A stretch of 64,000 bases of DNA from Pomphorhynchus laevis (GCA_012934845.2 WNNJ02001570.1:1-64000); one strand, 5' to 3'. Positions 19,993 to 33,184 are shown, numbered from the stretch's first letter. Notes: generated by a model from the letters alone, not told the origin. Numbers and translations: made by a program.

Positions 19993-21388
19993 ATAAATAA
20001 AATAAACGATTTTATTAAATACAATAACTTCAGAGGTTAAATACAAATAACAAAAAGGCTTATAGATCTGAAAAAAAGGACAGAAAAAATAAAATTATCG
20101 TCAAAATAGATCTTTGTCGTTTTCTTATAGTGAAGGACAAAAAGAATCAGATCCCCCGGCTTACAACAGTGCACCGCATTCCGTCGGAATCATTCAGGGT
20201 CTCTCACACACATCAGGGTCAAGTCGAGGCGTACTATGGTAGGTAATCTCAAAACGAGGAGCTTAAGAAATCTTAGTCTTTGCTCTTGGACACGTCCTAT
20301 AGAAAAGAAGACTAGTCCCGAGATTACTTAGGTACCCGAGGCACACCTGAGCTTTCTCACATTATGGAAGATGCTGGGCCCGTTTCTGGGCACATCTAGC
20401 TTACTTCAGTAAACTGTTGAATTTAATCAAGTCTAGTCGAGTCGACCATTTAATCGCAATGATGCACCCCAGGTATTTACTAGATGTGTAAAGGTAGGGA
20501 GTGGTTGATTGCTCATTATGGAAGCTGAAATTTAAATTGCTAGACTCTTCAGTATTTTCTTCGTGGTGGGGGCACCATCGCGTTTAATTGTTTGAAAGTG
20601 TAAGGCAGCAAGATATAAGATAGAAGAAAGTGTGAAACCTTGAGACACACCTGGAATAGAGTTAAAGTGGCATCAGGGTCGTCTTCACAAAAAAAACCGC
20701 TTGGTGTATAGCAGTATATATACCCTGTTAACAATTCTAGCAGGTAACCCGACTGCTTAATACAGGTAGGCTTTAGCAGCCACCTCTCGTGTAGCACTAG
20801 TATGTCGAGGAGTGAGTTTGTTTTTGGGCAATGAAAGGTAGGGGACCGTGGTTTATGTATATTATAAACTTTCCTAGATCTGCGAAGTGCTACATTAATC
20901 CAACAACAAGTGATGTCGTTGAAATCACAATGTAACATATCATAGCCGTTATCCAATATATGGTCTAGGAGGTCACGGTTCTTGTAAATACTTTTTGGCC
21001 GGATATAGATATTAACTATACTGATGCGTTTACCGTTAATCCTAAGTGTTATCGCTAAACAAGATAGGGCTGGACAAGAATAATTTAAAAAGAGAGATGA
21101 TACTAAATGGCAGTTAACTAAGGTTGAAAGACCCTGAGAAGAAAATGAGTTGGGTTTGGTTATGTACGGAGTAAAGTGCGAGGTTATGTGCTTTGGAATT
21201 AACCGAGTAATGTCCTGGGGAGACCGGATTGATCTAGTTTTCTTAAGAACTATAACATCTGAAGTGATATTTCATGTTCATGAATCATGAACCTTGATCT
21301 TGATTAAATTCAGCAATTTTTGCTTGAAATTGCATATTTACGGAATCCTTTGATACCTCCAACATGTATATACGCGAATCAAATCTTT
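19993..21388 (-). mobile_element. LINE D, second copy, minus strand, rearranged
   Basis: The region to about 20480 mirrors the 3' part of the plus-strand D copy (8160-8480). The 20549-20956 frame holds a decayed endonuclease block (DNGYDMLHCDFNDITCCWIN, with CDFND for GDFND, then NSLLDILVLHERW). The EN start, including the sequence matching ADVIVLQET, lies near 21230-21271. RT motifs are missing, so EN is joined almost directly to the 3' region as in the other copy. The 13-mer GATCACAATTCAA flanks it at 19980-19992 and 21389-21401, a good target-site duplication. About 115 bp at the 5' side (21272-21388) does not match D. Confidence 0.65.
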
Positions 21389-21417
21389 GATCACAATTCA
21401 ACGATCACAGTTAAAAA

Positions 21418-23746
21418 AAAGGATTTATTTTAACGTGGCAAATGCGTGCCAGCGCACGCTTACATGACCACAACAAAACAAGACTGTGAATCAGGTGTCG
21501 AGAAGGTGTGAACGGAGGAGATGTTTGAATGTAATAAAGGAGGGGGCGCGGCGGACGTCGAGAGGGAGTTGATTCCAGGCGAGTGAGGCGGCGACGAGGA
21601 AGGATCGGAGACCGTAGTTGTTGGAGTAATTAAGAACGTGGAGTAAGAGGGTATGACAGGAACGAAGCGATAGCGAGGTGGGGCGAGTATCGTCTAAGAA
21701 AGGAAGGTTGATGAACGATGGGGAGCCGACAGCGATGAGACGAAAAGTAATGAGAAGAAGGCGGAGTTTGATGCGGATGTGGATGGTGGGCCAGGAGAGT
21801 TGGGCAAAATATGTGGATGTGTGGTCGAAGCGACGGAGGCGAAAGAGCACTCGAACGGCGGTGTTGGTTATTCGTTGTAGGGGTAGGATGATGGATTTTA
21901 GAGAATTAGCAAAAAGGCTAAGGCAGTAATCGATTTTAGGGAAAAGAAGCGATGAAAGAAGAGACATACAAGAACGGAAGTCGATAAGGGGGCGGATACG
22001 GCGGATGTCACGAAGAATTAAGTTAGACGAGCGGACCTTGTCACGGACGAAGGGTTTAAGGGAAAGGTGATCATCGAAATGGAAGCCTAAGAAAGTGAGA
22101 TTGTGGACTATAGGGATGATCGATGAGGCAAAAGATACAATGGGAGGAGATATGCTTAATTTACGGGGAAGGATCCACATTATTTTGGACTTTTCGGCGT
22201 TTAGAACGAGATGGAGATTGGAGAGACGTTTGTAGATAGAAGAAAGACAGTTGGAGGCAGAAATGCCGATATCGTGTATGCGATGTGCGGGTGCATGAGC
22301 ATAGATTAGAATGTCATCGGCGTATTGCATGACGTTAAAGGAGTAAGGTTTAATAAATGGAGAGAGATCGCCAAGCAAAAGAGAGAAAAGCAGGGGACCT
22401 AGGACTGAACCTTGTGGAACCCCGCAAAAAATAGGGATGGGAGGAGAGGATGATGAATTAGAACAGACGCGAAAGGAACGGTCGGATAGATATGAGGCGA
22501 ACCAAGCTACGGAGGAGGAAGAAAAGCCGTAATCATAACGAAGGCGAGAAAGGAGGACGGAGTGGTCGACAATGTCGAATGCGGAGGAGAGGTCCAGGGA
22601 GATGAGAACACTATATAGAGCCTTGTCTCGAGAAATGAGTAAGTCGTTGTACACTTTTATGCATGCGATTTCTGTCGAGTGATTAGAGCGGAAAGCGGAT
22701 TGGAAAGGAGGGTACAGATTGGATGAGGAGAGATAAGCGTTGATTTGTATTAAGATGAGGCGTTCTAAGAGCTTAGAAAGAGTAGGGAGTAGTGAAATGG
22801 GGCGATAGCTAGAAGGAAGGGAGGGGTCGAGCGATTGTTTCTTAAGGAGGGGACGAACGATTGCGGATTTCCAGTGTGAAGGGAAGATACGACTGCGGAT
22901 GGACGAGTTAAACAAGGTTGTGAGAAATGGGGATATCGATGAGCATATAGATTTTAATATGTGAGTAGGCAGGGGCTCGGCAGGTGATGTTTTGTTGGGC
23001 AAGGACATGAGGACAGATGATACTTCTGTAGGTGATACAGGGAGAAGATGAAAGAGTTCGGGAAGGATGAGAGTAGACTGGGCAGAGTGGAATAGGATGG
23101 AGACCGGGGTGTGAGAGAGCAGCGTGGATACTTTAGTCTGGAGAAATGACGAATAATCATTAGCATTGATGTTGCAAGGCGTAGAGGAACGAGCCAGGAT
23201 TGAGTTAAAAGTATGCCAGAGAGTCTTAGAGTTGAATGAAGTGATTATTTTATGCTGCCAGAAGGAGTTGCATTTGGTACGTAGTAGGTTGAGATGAGAC
23301 CGGCGAAGAGCAAGATAGGAATCACGGAAAGACGGAGTGATCGAGCGGAAATCACTTCTGAGAGAGCGGTGATAGACTCGAAAAGCATGGCGGAGTCGAC
23401 GCTTTGATAGTAGGCATTGGATGTCAAACCATGGGACACGGTGCAAGCGACGGTGTGGGTGAGACTTGAAGGGCAAGAGAATATCGAGAGTGGATGTGAG
23501 TTCAGAGTCGAAAAGAAAGGCGAGATCGTGAGGAGATGAATATGTTATTGTGGGTAATGATAGAGATGATTTGAGTAAGGCAGAGCGGAGAAGGGAGAGG
23601 TCAAGATTTTTCCAATGGCGACGTAGGATTGTAGGTGTGTGAGTATGGGTGTGGTTGTGAGTGAGATCAAGGGTGATAAGAAAGTGATCGGATAGACCAG
23701 GATCAAAGATGGACAGTGAGGTGTAGGCAGCAAAATGATCGGGGAC
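21418..23746 (-). pseudogene. family A LINE copy A3, 5'-truncated, frame still open
   Basis: The reverse complement of A1 from about 16157 to 18484. The ORF2 frame (21491 up to the truncation at about 23740; the frame runs to 23770 in flanking DNA) is open for roughly 750 codons and differs from A1 by only scattered residues. EN is cut just before the SDH block (LSDHFLITLDL); RT motifs and YADDILIYAH are intact. The 3' hairpin is perfect: GCGTGC 21444-21449, CAGC, GCACGC 21454-21459. It lacks a start and most of EN, so it is dead on arrival but very young. The Arg-rich plus-strand frames here are shadows. Confidence 0.92.
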
Positions 23747-23789
23747 TCTTGTTTTGTAATGTACGGACAACTCTTAGATACTTTCATCA

Positions 23790-24060
23790 GAAAGCTAAAA
23801 TTTCTGATAAGGAGTCCATATGTGGGTATTGTTGCGCCACATTGCTTAGGCGAGTGTTACAGACCATAATATCAATAACGATGCAGCTGATTCGAAATAT
23901 CTATTTTGATCGGCACCTGAAAATGATATGCAAAGGGACATGGACCAACTATCTAATTATGATAACTTCACTGAATTTCGGCATATCTTTGATACTATAT
24001 GTAATGACAAAGTCAACGAAACAAACTCGCTGAACTTACCGTTTGCAATTGTAATATGTC
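23790..24060 (+). pseudogene. CR1-like ORF1 fragment with half a PHD-like finger
   Basis: The plus frame contains AKISDKESICGYCCATLLRR, which matches the second half of the ORF1 finger in other copies (NASFYCGYCCAFLI at 55945-56391, NRNFLCGFCCAALV at 59350-59781). The part before the finger and the rest of ORF1 are unreadable. Orientation is opposite to the adjacent A3. Confidence 0.55.
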
Positions 24061-24299
24061 CGCACACATGATATCTGATAAATCGGCTTCAAAATAATAT
24101 AATCAAATCAGTGTGCTCAGTCTTTATAAAACTGATAACGCAAAAATCTATACTATGACATCTCGAACTACAATTTTTCAAAGCACAAATTTAATAAAAC
24201 CTTAAAACGATTCTATAAATCAAATATCTAAATGCGCAAAAACCTCTGATGATTGTCATGTACTATATTCATATTGAACTTATTATGTTGTATTGAACT

Positions 24300-27200
24300 T
24301 ATTTGTTGTTCTATATAGATTGTTATAATAAAGCTTAAACCGAAAGCTTTACTCTAATACAACAATTTATTATAACAATTGTTGACTGATAAATTTTTGC
24401 AGCCTCAAGTCCTGTCGCTCGATTCAGACAGCAGCTCGGCCCCTCAAGAATGGGCACATTGGAAATCAAAATTCGAGTCTTTTGTCGCGCGTTTGGTCAG
24501 CCCGTCTGATGGTCAAAAGTTAGCCTTGCTTGTCAACCTTCTATCTAACGACTGTATCTACCGATTTCAAAATGTAAATCTTTCTCAGGATTTACATTTT
24601 ACATCTAATTCTAAAATCTGCCAATTCAGTGTTTGTTCGATACAAGTTGAACGTTTGCCGACAAGCTGAAGGACATACATCGCAATATGTCCAAAAGTTG
24701 GTTAGCTTACAAGTGCGAATTCTAAGACCTGTGTGTTATAGAAAATTCGCAAAGAACATATCCTGGATTTCATTTATTCAAGGCATTATCTCATCTTATA
24801 TTCGCCAGCGCTTATAGGAGGATCGAAGTAACTCACTCGATGATGTACTAACGCTCGCATATGCACTCGAATCTACTCAGGTACAGTCAAATCGATTCCA
24901 AACAATTGAACCTTCGCCCGATGGATCGTTTAACCAGGTAACATTGCCAGCAGTTAACAAAATTGCTACTGACTCTAAGGCACCGACAACCGAGTACACA
25001 AACAGCAAGCAAGAAAACTGTTATTTTTGTGGTCGAAAGAGTAACTCACGTACGGACTGTTCAGCTAAAAATGCCACATCTTATCGATGTAGAAAGTAGG
25101 GACATTTTTCTTCCGTATGTAAATTCTCGAAGAGTTCAACTGTTTCAACATCTCTCGAATGCTTGTCTTCAAATATAATCCATCTTATCAATTGTCAATC
25201 GAAACAATTGATAAAATCAACCAGAACAGTACTTGTACGAAATTTGGAAGTGAACGCCCTGATTGATACAGGTCGTACTCGTAATTTTATTGATGTCTAC
25301 ACTGCCCAAACATTAAAGGTATTTAAACACAAATGTAAGGAATGTGTTATATGGATTTTCCAACAACAGTCAAATTTGTAGATTGTTATAATAAAGCTTA
25401 AACCGTAAATAATAAATAATAATACAATAATTTATTTAACGTGGCAAATGCGTGCAAAATGCACGCTTACATGACCACTAACAAGCAAAAAAAGAAGATC
25501 AAAGGTCACAGGTAATTAGTTAATTGTTGAAATGGAATTGGATTTGGCGTTTGAAGTACGGCATAGATGTTGATTGGCGGATATGAATAGGCAATTGATA
25601 CCACAAGAGAGGAGCAGCCACAACGAAGGAGCGGAAGCCAAAAGAGGTAGAGTAGATTGGGACATGTAAAAGAAGGGAATTACGGGAACGCAGAGCACAA
25701 TACACAGTACGAGAATTGTCGAGAAAAGGAAGGTTGAGAAATGAAGGGGTATGAGAAGTTATAAGGCGAAAAGCAATGATAAGAAGACGAATTTGAACAC
25801 GACAATAAATGGTAGGCCAATCAAGAGAAACAAGATAGTGGGATGTATGATCAAAACGACGAAGACGGAGGAGAACAACGGCAGCGTTGATGATGCGTTT
25901 TAAAGGAAGAAGAGTGGATTTAGGTGAGTTGGAAAATAGACTAAGACAGTAATCAAGTCTTGAGAAAAGAAGAGAAGATATGAGAGTCATACAAGAAGGG
26001 AAATCGATCAATCTACGAACTTGACGGAGATTGCGGAGTATCAAGGTAGATAAGCGTACTTTATCACTAACGAAAGGTTTAAATGAAAATCGGTTGTCGA
26101 AATGAAAGCCTAGGAAAACGAGATTATCAACGATAGGAAGAATTGTAGAATTTAGTGATACGGAAGGAGGTTCTACGCCGAAGCTTCGAGATAGGATCCA
26201 CATAATTTTAGATTTATCAGGATTCAGAGAAAGGCGAAGGGAAGAAAGATGATTGGAAATTGAGACAAGACAGCTGGAAACAGAAACACTAAGATCATGA
26301 ATACGATAATAAGGTGCGTGAGCATAGATGAGAATGTCATCAGCATATTGCATTACATGAAAGTTAAATTTATGAGAAATCGAAGACAAGTCACCGAGAA
26401 GAAGAGAGAAAAGCAAAGGGCCTAATACGGAGCCTTGTGGAACACCGGTCGGGATGGATGAAGGATGGGAGAGAGAAGAGTTAGAATAGACGCGAAATGT
26501 ACGGTTTGATAGATATGAAGAAAACCATGATACAGTGGGTAAAGAGAAGCCATAATCATGACGAAGACGATGGAGAAGAATCGAGTGATCGACGATGTCA
26601 AAAGCATATGAGAGATCAAGAGAAACTATGACAATACATAATTTTTGATCGCGCGAGATGAGTATGTCGTTATAAATTTTAAGACAGGCAATTTCAGTAG
26701 AGTGATTAGAGCGAAAAGCGGCTTGGAAGGGAGGAAACAAGTTAGAGGAAAAGAGATATGTATTAACTTGCTTGAGAACGAGACGCTCAAGGAGTTTAGA
26801 GAGGGTTGGGAGAAGTGAGATTGGACGGTACGAAGATGGTAGTGAGGAGTCGAGAGATTGCTTTTTGATGATAGGACGAACAGTGGCGCATTTCCAGATG
26901 GAAGGAAATGTACGGCTACGGATGGACGAGTTGAACAATGTGGTTAGGAAGGGTGAGATAGAGGAGCAGATATTTTTAAGCAAGTGAGTGGGAATTGGGT
27001 CAGATGGAGAGGTTTTATTAGGTAATGACAGCATAACCGAAGAAACTTCATCAGACGAAACGGAAAGAAGGTGGAATAGTTCTGGGAGGGAAGTATTTAA
27101 AGATAAGAGTGGGTACAAGGGGGCTATGGGTAGTAGGGAAAGTAAATTAGATAACTTAGTTTGTAGATAAGAAGAAAATTCATCAGGATTTATATTACAA

Positions 27201-29630
27201 GGGTATGATATCGTGAAAGAATTGAGTTTAAGATTTTCCAATGAGATTTAGAGTTGGAAGATGACTCGAGTTGATTTCGCCAAAAGATAGTACGTTTAGT
27301 ACGTATAAGAATAAGATGTGAACGGCGTAGAGAAAAGTAGGAATCACGGAGATTTGGAGTGAGTGAGTTGGGAGAACGTTTAAGAAAGCGATTATACACA
27401 CGAAAAGAGTGACGAAGTCGACGCTTAGAAAGACTACACTCAGAATCGAACCAGGGAGCATGGCGCAAGCGCAGAGAGCGTCGGAGTCGACTAGGCAGAA
27501 GTTTATTGATGATAGACATAAGTTCAGAATCAAACAGAATGCAGAGATCATCGGGAGAGAGATAGTTAAGAGGAAGTGAAAAGAGTGAAGAATTGAGTAA
27601 GGCTGTGCAGAGAATAGGGATATCGAGAAGTTTCCAGGGTCGACTTGGTGTGGATATTGGTGGAGGCGGAGAAGGAGGATGGGGACGAGTAAGAGTAAGA
27701 GTGACAAGGAAATGATCGGACAAACCGGGATCAGTAATTGACAAGGAAGTATAGTCATTGAAGCAGATAGGGACAGCAATGATGTCGAGAGCACCGCCGA
27801 GAATATGAGTTGGGCTTGTTGAAAGTAATTTATAGGTAAAATCAGAAAAAAGATTAGTTACAGTGATAGAGTCAGAGTCAGCCGGGCGATCAAGACGAAT
27901 GTTAAAGTCACCGAGAACAAAAGAAGGAGTATAAGACAATGAACAGTGAGACATAAGATCTGCAAGGTCGTTAAAGAAGATACGTAAGGGGGCAACTGAA
28001 CCTGGACGGTATACAATCACAAGTTCCAGAGGGAAAGGAGTTGATAATCTGCATATGAGTAATTCGAACGAGGTGTAACGGATGTTAACGTTAATTTTAC
28101 GTAAAGACATTGGGTGACGAGCAATGGCAACTATACCGCCATGGTTAAAAGCAGTAGATGTATGAGAGGCAATTGGACGAGTTGATTCAACTAAAGCTTT
28201 TCTCTAATACAACAATTTAATATAACAATTGTATTTTATTATCTCTCGTACTTTTTATGACTGATAGTGGAGCAACGGCTATAGTGGAAAGCATTCGATA
28301 CTGGAAACATCACTAAACTAATCAAAGGTTCAAACTTATAACTTATCAAAGATACGTATGTATGATGTTCGGTCACGACAAAGGTAGCCGCATTAAGATA
28401 GATAAATTTGCACGTTGGAAGTAAAAATCGCTTCCATATCGTTTCAAAATATACTATAAACCCGGTCATCAAAATACTTGTGCCGATGCCTTGTCTCGTG
28501 ACGACCATTTCTGTGTTCTACTTCCGTATCAACATTATACCAACTACATGATGGGTTGTGCCATGCAGTAGTTATTCGATTAAATCATTCTGTACAAATG
28601 ATGAATTTGCCATTCGTAATATCTGATGTTTGAGATTAGTGAAAAGATGTAAAGTTTGTAAGCTACTTATACCTCGCTTCTGCCAGCCATCGACCATCGG
28701 ACAGGTGATTTAAACGACTAAGCCATTTGAAAGGCTTAATGTCGAATTTGAAGGACCACTACCATCAAATAACGAAAATATTTATGCTCCGTGTATAGTC
28801 AACTGATTTTACAAATATCCATTCGTTTTCTGTGTATATGTCCTCTGCAATCGTAATAAAATGTTTTAAATCTATATTCGGTATATTCGGTCCTCCAGCT
28901 TACATACACAGTGATCGAGGGATGTATTTCATGTCAAAAGAACTACGGCTATTTTTGTTGTCGAACGGTACTGCGCAAAGTTATTCCAGCGCTTACCACC
29001 TTCAAGGAAATGGACTACTCGAGCGTTACAACAATATCATTTGGTCATCGATAATGGTATCGTTATACTCAAAAAATCTTTCACTTTCGTGCTAGCAAGA
29101 CGTCATGGTTCAGGCTTTGGTTGCTCTTAGAAGCTTGCTATTAACTAGCACGAATTCTATCCCGCAGATCGGTTATTTGGCTTCAAACGACGTTTGAAAA
29201 ATCTAAATGAAATTCCATCCTGGCTAAGATCTGATGTTTCCGTATGGGTGAAGCGTGACCGAACTGGAAAATATGACGAAAATATGTCGAATCCTTACTA
29301 CAGTCAAATCTTACGATCAGATGGAAAAGTTTTGACAGTTTCAAATAGTAAAAACTATCACGAAGTCCGGAGGGTGGTCATCAAAATGAGAGCGGATCTC
29401 AAGAATTAAGTGATAATCCACATATACAAGACGAATGTATTCCGCAAATTTAGGACGATATTGGAGACCAACAAAGTACCGGTAATCACGTTGCAGACCG
29501 TCGCTAAACACGACAACGCAGTTTACCAAGATACCTGAGAAACTATGATTGCGAACAACATACAAATTAAAACAGCTTGGAATAAAGCTTAAACCGTAAG
29601 CTTTTCTCCAATACAATATAATTGTTCATA
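24300..29630 (+). mobile_element. Ty3/Gypsy-like LTR retrotransposon fossil, split by a LINE
   Basis: A broken LTR element. Visible parts: a gag-like region with zinc-knuckle and aspartic protease signatures (about 24376-25380), and RNase H end and integrase core signatures (about 28240-29540). Short LTR-like sequence (TTATAATAAAGCTTAAACCG) occurs at about 24320, at 25383 and at 29580. The RT is not seen. A family B LINE (25425-28192) lies inside an internal LTR-like segment. Many breaks; old and inactive. Lineage within Ty3/Gypsy is uncertain. Confidence 0.7.
25425..28192 (-). mobile_element. family B CR1-like LINE copy B1, inserted in the LTR fossil
   Basis: A 5'-truncated copy with most of ORF2. 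The frame at 27190-28110 covers EN (LVIVYRPGSVAP, FVLGDFNIRLDRP, GLSDHFLVTL) and the frame at 25520-27241 covers RT (SYRPISLLPTLSKLLERLVL, VSLDLSYAFDIVDHSILL, GVPQGSVLGPLLFSLLLGDL, YADDILIYAHAP) and the C-terminus (YQLPIHIRQSTSMPYFKR). The two overlap near 27190-27241 through a single frameshift; otherwise the protein is open. The 3' hairpin reads GCGTGC (25450-25455), AAAAT, GCACGC (25461-25466). B is related to A but clearly distinct in protein. The LTR-like sequence resumes on the other side at about 28193. Confidence 0.88.
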
Positions 29631-29647
29631 AATGTTTGTCAATATAA

Positions 29648-30040
29648 TCACACATCCATATATCTTGATCAACTCTACCGGCCGCCATCCACGTCCGCAT
29701 CCAACTTCGCCTTCTTCTCGTCACTTTCCGTCTCATCGCTGTCGGCCCTTCGTCCTTCAACAACCTCCCTTTCTTAGACGACAACGCCACACCTCCTTAT
29801 CGCTGCGTTACCGTTATTCCCTCTTACTCTATATTCTAAAATACTCCAACAGCTACGGTCTTCGATCCTTCGTTGCCGGCCCACACGCTTGGAATCAGCT
29901 CCATTTCGAAGTCCGCCGCACTCCCTCCTTTATCACATTTAAATACCGCTTCCGTTCTCACTTCTCGACAATTTTTTTAGATTTTTTCGTGGCCACGCAA
30001 GCGTGCGCCGGCACGGATTTGACACGCAAAAATAAATAAT
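29648..30040 (+). pseudogene. family A 3' fragment
   Basis: Corresponds to the A1 ORF2 C-terminus and 3' UTR (from about 18075). The frame is broken early but later reads RYSLLLYILKYSNSYGLRSF and AWNQLHFEVRRTPSFITFKY. The tail hairpin has one mismatch (GCGTGC/GCACGG) and the tail ends CGCAAAAATAAATAA. More diverged than A3 or A5. Confidence 0.8.
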
Positions 30041-30117
30041 TTTTAATGGTGTTGTGTAATAACAGTAACGATAAGACCGAATGACGGCTTTATTAAAGCC
30101 GAAAAATTAAAGCTTAA
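30041..30117. other. short spacer with a small hairpin
   Basis: CGGCTTTA-T-TAAAGCCG near 30090-30106 is a perfect 8-bp hairpin. No gene. Confidence 0.4.
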
Positions 30118-32229
30118 AAAAGATTTATTTTAACGTGGCAAATGCGTGTCAGCGCAAGCTTACATGACCACAACAAAACAAAACATGTAAATCATGTGCC
30201 GAGAAGGTGTGAACGGAGGAGATATTTAAGTGTAATAAAGGAGGGAGCGCGACGGACGTCGAGTGGGAGCTGATTCCAAGTGAGTGGGGCAGCAACGTGG
30301 AATGATCGGATACTGTAGTTGTTAGAGTAATTGGTAACGTAGAGTAAGAGGGAATTACGGGAACGCAGCGATAGAGAGATAGGACGAGTGTCGTCTAATA
30401 AAGAGATGTCATGAACGATCGGGATCCGACAGCGAAGAGATGAAAAGTTACGAGAAGACGGAGTTTGATGCGGATGTGGATGGTGGGCCAAGAGAGTTGG
30501 GCAAAATATGTGGACGTGTAGTCGAAGCGACGGAGACGAAAGAGCACATAAACGACGGGGTTGATTATTCGTTGTAGAGGTAGGATGATATATTTTGGAG
30601 AATTGGCGAAAAGGTTGAGGCAGTAATCGATTTTAGGGAAATGAAGCGATGAAAGAAGATACATACAAGAACGAAAGTCGATAAGGGGGCGGATACGGCG
30701 AATGTTACGGAGAATTAAGTTAAACGAGTGGACCTTGTCATTGACGAAGGGTTTAAGGGAAAGGTGATCATCGAAATGGAAGACTAAGAAAGTGAGATTG
30801 AAAACTATGGATATGATTGATGAGGCAAAATATAAAGTAGGAACAGATATTTTAGGTTGACGGTGGAGGACCACATTATTTTGGACTTGTCAAGGTTTAG
30901 AACGAGATAGAGATTAGAGAGACGTTTGTTGATAGAAATACAGTTGGAGGCAAAAATGCCGATATCGTGTATGCGATGGGCGGGTGCATGAGCATTGATG
31001 ATGATGTCATCGGCGTGTTGCATGACGTTAAAGGAGAATGGTTTGATAAACGGAGAGAGATCGCCAACCATAAGAGAGAAAAGCAGGGAACCTAGGACTG
31101 AACCTTATGAGACACCGCAAAAAATAGGGATGGGAGGGGAGGATGGTGAATTAGAACAGACGCGAAAGGAACGGTCGGATAGATATGAGACGAACCAAGC
31201 TACGGAGGAGGCAGAAAAGCCGTAATCATAACGAAGGCGAGAAAGGAGGACGGAGTGGTCGACAATGTCGAATGCGGAGGAGAGGTCGAGGGAAATAAGT
31301 AGGTCGTTATAAACTTTCATGCGGTCGATTTCTGTAGAGTGATTAGAGCAAAAAGCGGATTGGAAATGAGGGTACAGATTGAATGAGGTTAGATAAACGC
31401 TGATCTGTATTAAGATGAGGCGTTTTAAGAGCTTGGAAAGAGTAGAGAGTAGTGAAATGTGGCGATAGCTAGAAGGAAAGAAGGGGTCGAGAGATTGTTT
31501 CTTAAAGAGGGGACGAACGATTGCGGATTATTAGTGTGAAGGGTATATACGACTGCGGATGGACGAGTTAAACAAGGTTGTGAGAAACGGGATATCGATG
31601 AGCATATGGATTTTAACATGTGAGTAGGCAGGGGATCGGCAGGCGAGGTTTTGTTGGGCAAGGACATGATGACAGATTATGCTTCGGTAGGTGAGACATG
31701 GAGAAGATAAAAGAGTTCCGGGAGGATGAGGCTAGGCGAGTCAGAGTGGGATAGGATAACGACCGGGTTGTGAGAGATCAACGTGGATACTTTAGTCTTG
31801 AGAAATGACGGATAATCATGGGCATTGATGTTGCACTGTGAAGAGGAACGAGCAGGATTGAGTTAAAAGTATGCCAGAGACTCTTAGAGTTGAATGAAGT
31901 GATGGTTTTATGCTGCCAGAAGGAGTTGCATTTAGTACGTAGTAGGTTTTGATGATACCGGCGATGAGCAAGATAGGAATCATGGAAAGACGGAGTGATC
32001 GAGTGGAAATCACGTCTAAGAGAGCGGTGATAGACTCGAAAATCATGACGGAGTCGACGCTTTGAGAGTAATCATTGGATGTCAAACCATGGTGCACGGT
32101 GCAAGCGATGGTGTGTGTGAGGCATGAATGCAAGATAAGATCGAGAGTGGATGTGAGTTCAGAGTCGAAAAGAAATGCGAGATCGTGAGGAAAAGAATAT
32201 GTTATTGTGGGATAGGATAGAGCTTTTCT
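30118..32229 (-). pseudogene. family A LINE, older subfamily copy A4
   Basis: A minus-strand copy from the 3' tail (hairpin decayed at two pairs near 30143) back to the middle of ORF2. Pieces: C-terminus 30192-30874, the QHADDIIINAHAPAHRIHDIG region in 30805-31071, motif A in 31105-31320 (LLISLDLSSAFDIVDHSVLL), LPNKTSPADPLPTHMLKSI in 31425-31667, and the EN-RT linker with SRSVDSVM-type sequence up to 32229. Many frameshifts and stops. It shares QHADD and the missing RDKALYSV segment with 12950-13857. Confidence 0.85.
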
Positions 32230-32275
32230 CTTATAGCTTTTCTCTAATAGCTTTCCTCTAATACAACAATGATGA
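32230..32275. repeat. three short tandem units resembling the LTR fossil end
   Basis: AGCTTTTCTCTTAT, AGCTTTTCTCTAAT and AGCTTTCCTCTAAT occur in tandem, then ACAACAAT. The same words appear in the LTR-like ends of the 24300-29630 fossil, so this may be a scrap of another copy. Confidence 0.4.
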
Positions 32276-32282
32276 TTGCCAA

Positions 32283-32873
32283 ATGTTACACAGTTTAGCA
32301 AGTAATCTGTCCCCAGCTGACATACTGATATCAATAGTAGAGAATTTGGGGTATAGTGTTCTGAATGACAATGATGGTTTTGTTCCCTCGATAAGATACC
32401 TAAAGCACATAATGCTGAAGATATCAATCACAAAACTACCAATTATAATAACCTCTTTTAGTAAAAATAGAATCTTGAAATCTTGTATCTGTAAATTATT
32501 TAAGAATTCGTCATTCAATAAAAACGGTTTTTCAAATGATCTTCGTAAGAGAACGTCAATTACATTGGAAATTGTTATTCTTATGACAAAAATTGCAAAA
32601 TCATTAGCAATAAATATTCAACATCGGTTAAATAATGACCTGGAAAAATTAAGGTATATACTAGGACACATACTATTTGATTGTGACTCACAATTTATGG
32701 CATCCCAAAAGGTAATTTCGATTTTTCGCATTGGTAAACCAAATAATACAAGGGTTACACCTCGGTTGTTAAAGATAGTGTGCAGCGATAAAGAACATGT
32801 AGATATCATATTGAGGAAATCCCATAACCTAATCAATACAGGAATTAGACTACTTCGTGATCTAAACCCGTGA
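32283..32873 (+). pseudogene. C2 ORF1, RRM-like C-terminal domain
   Basis: A 196-codon frame. The stretch TLEIVILMTKIAKSLAINIQ, HRLNNDLEKLRYILGHILFD and SIFRIGKPNNTRVTPRLLKI aligns with C1 ORF1 (RAIVFTNIPESISVNIQHRL, DDDLSKVRAILSTI, LFRIGKKQNNHPRLLKAIFT). The basic C-terminal segment that should follow RLLRDL is lost at a stop, and the N-terminal zinc finger is not in this frame. Confidence 0.7.
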
Positions 32874-33184
32874 GATAGTAAGATACTGAGATTAGCTAGA
32901 TGTGAGCTTCAATAAAGGACGAAAAATGGATAATGCAATCTTATTAGTCAAAATTTTCAAGTAGTGTGACACCGTCCTCGTGTATTTTAGACATCCTTGA
33001 CTTCACACGACCGAACTTCACAAATCACCAACTGATGCGACTGTGTCGCATCTATAAGCAGACGAATTTAAGAGCAAACTTATCTGTGATTGCATCTACT
33101 TCTTGTGGAAATCACATTAATGTACTATATTCGAACGTCCAAAGTATAGTTCCCAAATTGGTTGATATTTCATTACTTAGTGAA

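Noticed and set aside
21678-21929. Arg/Lys-rich 83-codon frame, repeated at 17973-18224 and in other copies
   Set aside because: It is the antisense of the family A ORF2 C-terminus; its repetition reflects repeated LINE copies.
25381-25407. Second full LTR element start
   Set aside because: Only about 27 bp of LTR-like sequence before the B1 tail; treated as part of the split fossil.
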